In this document: in pieces, positions 5,425 through 6,880 of the stretch
Layout: each line of letters starts with the position of its first letter
Numbering within the stretch: the stretch's first letter is position 1
Source of the DNA: Clostridium sp. CAG:710
Lineage (GTDB): Bacteria > Bacillota_I > Bacilli_A > RF39 > UBA660
Reading direction: 5' to 3'
NCBI GenBank assembly: GCA_000432595.1
Contig: HF996850.1
Location: forward strand, 7,552 to 14,431
DNA: 6,880 nucleotides
Translations under genes and position numbers: made by a program
The notes under the pieces: model-generated
The model's input: the letters and a program-made list of their open reading frames with translations, nothing else
Database searches by the model: none
Told to the model about the DNA's origin: nothing

Positions 5425-6102
5425 ATGTTTGATAGAATAGAAAGATTAATTGGAAAAGAGAATTTGACTCTTATTAAAAATAAATCCGTTTTAATAGTTG
5501 GATTAGGTGGAGTAGGTGGAAGTGCTATACTATCATTAGTTAGGAGTGGTATAGGAAAAGTTATAATAATAGATTTTGATAGTGTAGATATTTCTAATAT
5601 TAATAGACAGTTAATTGCTTTTAATAATTCGGTTGGAAGAAAAAAAACTGATGTATGTGAAGAAGTTATCAAAAATATAAATCCTGAGTGTGAAGTAGTT
5701 AAGTATGATATATTTTTAGATAAAGATAACATAATTAAGATATTAGATGATAATAATCCTGATTATGTAATAGATGCATGTGATAGTGTTAAAACAAAAC
5801 AAGCACTTATTAAGGCTTGTTTATATAAAAAAATCAAAATAATATCATGTATGGGTACTGGGAATAAATTGAATCCATTAGATTTAGAAATAACAGATAT
5901 TAGAAAAACTGTTAATGATCCTCTTGCAAGAGTTATGAGAAAATGGGTTAAGGATAATAGAATTAATGATAAGATTATGGTTGTATCTTCAAAAGAAAAA
6001 CCTCTAAAAAAAGACAGAGTTATTGCAAGTATGTGTTTTGTTCCAAATGCTGCAGGTATGCTAATAGCAAATTATATAATTAAAGACATAATAAAAATCT
6101 AA
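5425..6102 (+). CDS. tcdA: tRNA threonylcarbamoyladenosine dehydratase (TcdA, E1-like ThiF/HesA family)
   Basis: 225 aa, somewhat shorter than E. coli TcdA. The enzyme uses ATP to cyclise t6A37 of ANN-decoding tRNAs to ct6A. Seen: an N-terminal FDRIERLIG (2-10), the nucleotide-binding VLIVGLGGVGGSA (22-34), IIDFDSVDISNINRQ (48-62) with the conserved Asp and the Arg of NRQ, GRKKTD (71-76) with the catalytic-type Lys, VIDACDS (115-121), SCMGTGNKLNP (141-151), which is the family's 'S-x-G-AGNK-x-DP' signature, a SSKEKP segment (188-193), and the C-terminal CFVPNAAGMLIA (204-215). These separate it from MoeB and ThiF, which have zinc CxxC pairs not seen here. It lies downstream of 6S RNA and converges with lexA; its TAA is inside the shared terminator stem. 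Confidence 0.9.
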   Translation: MFDRIERLIGKENLTLIKNKSVLIVGLGGVGGSAILSLVRSGIGKVIIIDFDSVDISNINRQLIAFNNSVGRKKTDVCEEVIKNINPECEVVKYDIFLDKDNIIKILDDNNPDYVIDACDSVKTKQALIKACLYKKIKIISCMGTGNKLNPLDLEITDIRKTVNDPLARVMRKWVKDNRINDKIMVVSSKEKPLKKDRVIASMCFVPNAAGMLIANYIIKDIIKI

Positions 6103-6122
6103 GGGTTATTCCTTAGATTTTT
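6093..6122. terminator. Bidirectional terminator shared by tcdA and lexA
   Basis: AAAAATCTAAGG (6093-6104) and CCTTAGATTTTT (6111-6122) form a perfect 12-bp stem with loop GTTATT. It has an A run at the left and a T run at the right, so it can stop transcripts from both strands. Both stop codons lie within the stem: tcdA TAA at 6100-6102 and lexA TAA at 6113-6115 on the - strand. Confidence 0.85.
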
Positions 6123-6730
6123 CTGTATAATCCAACTGCTTTACCTAATATGGTAACGTTATTTAATATAATAGGTGCCATTGTATCATTTTCAGGTTGA
6201 AGTCTTATATGATTTTTTTCTTTATAGAATGTTTTTAATGTGACTTCATTATCATCGGTCATAGCTGCAACTATTTCTCCGTTATGTGCAACTTTACTTC
6301 TTTCTATTATAACAATGTCATCATTAAATATTCCCTTATTAATCATTGACTCACCATGTACATTAAGAGCAAATAATTCTTTTCTTGTATTAACAAGTCC
6401 AGCAGGGATTTTAAAGAATTCATCTGGTTGTTCAATTGCTTCAATAGGGTTACCAGCAGCAATGTTACCAAGTAGTGCAACATCAATAACGTTATCTCTT
6501 TTGTCAGCATATTCATTATTAACTAGTAATTCAATAGTTCTGTTTTTGGAACTAGCCTTTTTAATATATCCTTTTTCAGCAAGCTTTTTTAAGTGAAAAT
6601 GTATTGTTGCGGGTGAATTTAAATCAAGTTCTTTGCATAATTCTCTTACTGTTGGGGGATAGCCGTGTTTAGCAACAAATTTTTTTAATGTTTGTAAAGT
6701 TTCTTTTTGTTTGGTAGTTAATTTTTCCAT
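6113..6730 (-). CDS. lexA: LexA, SOS-response repressor and self-cleaving protease
   Basis: 205 aa, the normal length. It represses DNA-damage genes and, when stimulated by RecA filaments, cuts itself. The N-terminal winged helix-turn-helix covers about 1-68 (LTTKQKETLQTLKKFVAKHG, then YPPTVRELCKELDLNSPAT and HFHLKKLAEKGYI). The cleavage site is A92-G93 in LLGNIAAGNPI. The catalytic serine is S128 in NVHGESMI and the catalytic lysine K166 in EVTLKTF; the S24 peptidase domain runs to the end. The frame is open further upstream, but that extension crosses the promoter and G tract and has no SD. The ATG at 6730 has AGAGGTGA just before it and aligns with LexA N-termini. It appears autoregulated through two LexA boxes and is divergent from the gene at the right edge, as in the Firmicute lexA/yneA arrangement. 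Confidence 0.97.
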   Translation of the reverse strand: MEKLTTKQKETLQTLKKFVAKHGYPPTVRELCKELDLNSPATIHFHLKKLAEKGYIKKASSKNRTIELLVNNEYADKRDNVIDVALLGNIAAGNPIEAIEQPDEFFKIPAGLVNTRKELFALNVHGESMINKGIFNDDIVIIERSKVAHNGEIVAAMTDDNEVTLKTFYKEKNHIRLQPENDTMAPIILNNVTILGKAVGLYRKI

Positions 6731-6748
6731 ACTTTCACCTCTGCCATG

Positions 6749-6777
6749 ATTATAACACAAACACATATTCGTGTCAA
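6749..6777 (-). promoter_or_regulatory. Full-consensus promoter of lexA
   Basis: On the - strand: TTGACA (6777-6772), 17-nt spacer, TATAAT (6754-6749), with TGT before the -10. Both boxes match consensus exactly. The predicted start at about 6742 gives a leader of only about 12 nt, which is almost entirely the SD AGAGGTGA (6742-6735). Confidence 0.88.
6759..6770 (-). promoter_or_regulatory. LexA box 1, inside the lexA promoter spacer
   Basis: The - strand reads GAATATGTGTTT, matching 11 of 12 positions of the Firmicute SOS box GAACRNRYGTTY (the C at position 4 is T). Lying between -35 and -10 of lexA, it would block polymerase directly. Confidence 0.65.
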
Positions 6778-6787
6778 ACGAATGTTC
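6776..6787 (-). promoter_or_regulatory. LexA box 2, between the lexA and divergent promoters
   Basis: The - strand reads GAACATTCGTTT, matching 11 of 12 positions of GAACRNRYGTTY. It overlaps the outer end of the lexA -35 and ends 4 nt before the -35 of the divergent gene, so it can control both. Its centre is 17 bp from that of box 1. Confidence 0.75.
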
Positions 6788-6791
6788 TCTC

Positions 6792-6821
6792 TTGAAAAAA
6801 GCTGGGGGGGGGGTGTATAAT
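6792..6821 (+). promoter_or_regulatory. Promoter of the divergent gene, with a G10 tract in its spacer
   Basis: TTGAAA (6792-6797), 18-nt spacer, TATAAT (6816-6821). Ten consecutive G (6804-6813) fill more than half of the spacer. The predicted start is about 6828. LexA box 2 lies immediately upstream of the -35. Confidence 0.75.
6804..6813 (+). repeat. Homopolymer (G)10 tract
   Basis: Ten G in a row in a strongly AT-rich window, by far its longest G or C run. Such tracts are typical slipped-strand sites; the exact length in a consensus assembly may be unreliable. Confidence 0.9.
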
Positions 6822-6851
6822 GAATATAGATTAAAATAAGAGAGGTGCAAA

Positions 6852-6880
6852 ATGAGAGATAGAAAGAAAAGAAACATTAT
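6852..6880 (+). CDS. 5' end of a probably SOS-regulated gene divergent from lexA (cut by window edge)
   Basis: Only the first nine codons are visible: MRDRKKRNI. The ATG is preceded by AGAGGTG (6841-6847) at 4 nt, nearly the same SD as lexA. The very basic start fits an N-terminus just before a membrane segment. In Firmicutes the gene divergent from lexA is often a yneA-like, LysM-containing cell-division inhibitor, and the basic start and SOS box agree with that; this identity is inferred from position and not shown by the nine residues. Confidence 0.6.

Noticed and set aside
4819..5732. Minus-strand frames at 4819-5118 and 5421-5732
   Set aside because: Both are antisense to the methyltransferase and tcdA genes, are low-complexity (Ser, Ile, Leu, Phe) and lack ribosome binding sites.
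6240..6596. 118-aa open frame on the + strand
   Set aside because: It lies entirely antisense to lexA, has no SD or promoter, and its serine/leucine-rich translation is typical of a shadow frame.
6731..6877. N-terminal extension of lexA giving a 254-aa protein
   Set aside because: The extra 49 codons run back through the lexA promoter, both LexA boxes and the G tract (read as Pro-Pro-Pro), have no SD, and are not part of LexA. The ATG at 6730 has a proper SD and a LexA-like N-terminus.

Overview
The window is AT-rich DNA with short intergenic gaps, strong Shine-Dalgarno (SD) sequences, sigma-A-type promoters and a Firmicute-type LexA/SOS box. Together with a Firmicute-style 6S RNA and a DUF1848 protein, this points to a low-GC Bacillota chromosome, most likely Clostridia (a gut-type anaerobe is plausible). 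The standard genetic code fits: tryptophan is TGG and no ORF needs TGA read-through. I see no IS element, CRISPR array, tRNA or phage gene. It looks like ordinary chromosome, not a dense accessory island.

Left part (1-3082, all +): the 3' end of a DUF1848 gene closes with a terminator. Next comes a probable three-gene unit: a NifS/IscS-like cysteine desulfurase, a TtcA-like PP-loop ATP pyrophosphatase overlapping it by 14 nt, and a membrane protein of the 'ABC-transporter type IV' (CmpB, PF06541) family. The first two make a believable sulfur-donor and tRNA-thiolation pair.

Middle part (3083-5110, all +): an unrecognised 204-aa soluble protein with its own promoter, then a 199-bp AT-rich gap with nested inverted repeats. 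A 143-aa protein with one N-terminal membrane helix has its own promoter, and its stop codon lies inside a terminator hairpin. A TehB-like SAM methyltransferase starts only 15 nt after that hairpin.

Right part (5111-6880): a 6S RNA gene (about 5181-5352) with promoter and terminator, then tcdA (tRNA ct6A dehydratase). tcdA converges on lexA, and both stop codons sit in one bidirectional terminator. lexA has a consensus promoter with two LexA boxes. Divergent from it is a gene cut by the window edge (MRDRKKRNI...), whose promoter has a run of ten G between -35 and -10. That tract is the most interesting signal here, because changes in its length would change promoter spacing in a gene that also appears to be under LexA control.

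Two themes recur: tRNA modification (TtcA-like, TcdA) and global transcription control (6S RNA, LexA). I found no convincing evidence for a wholly new multi-gene system.
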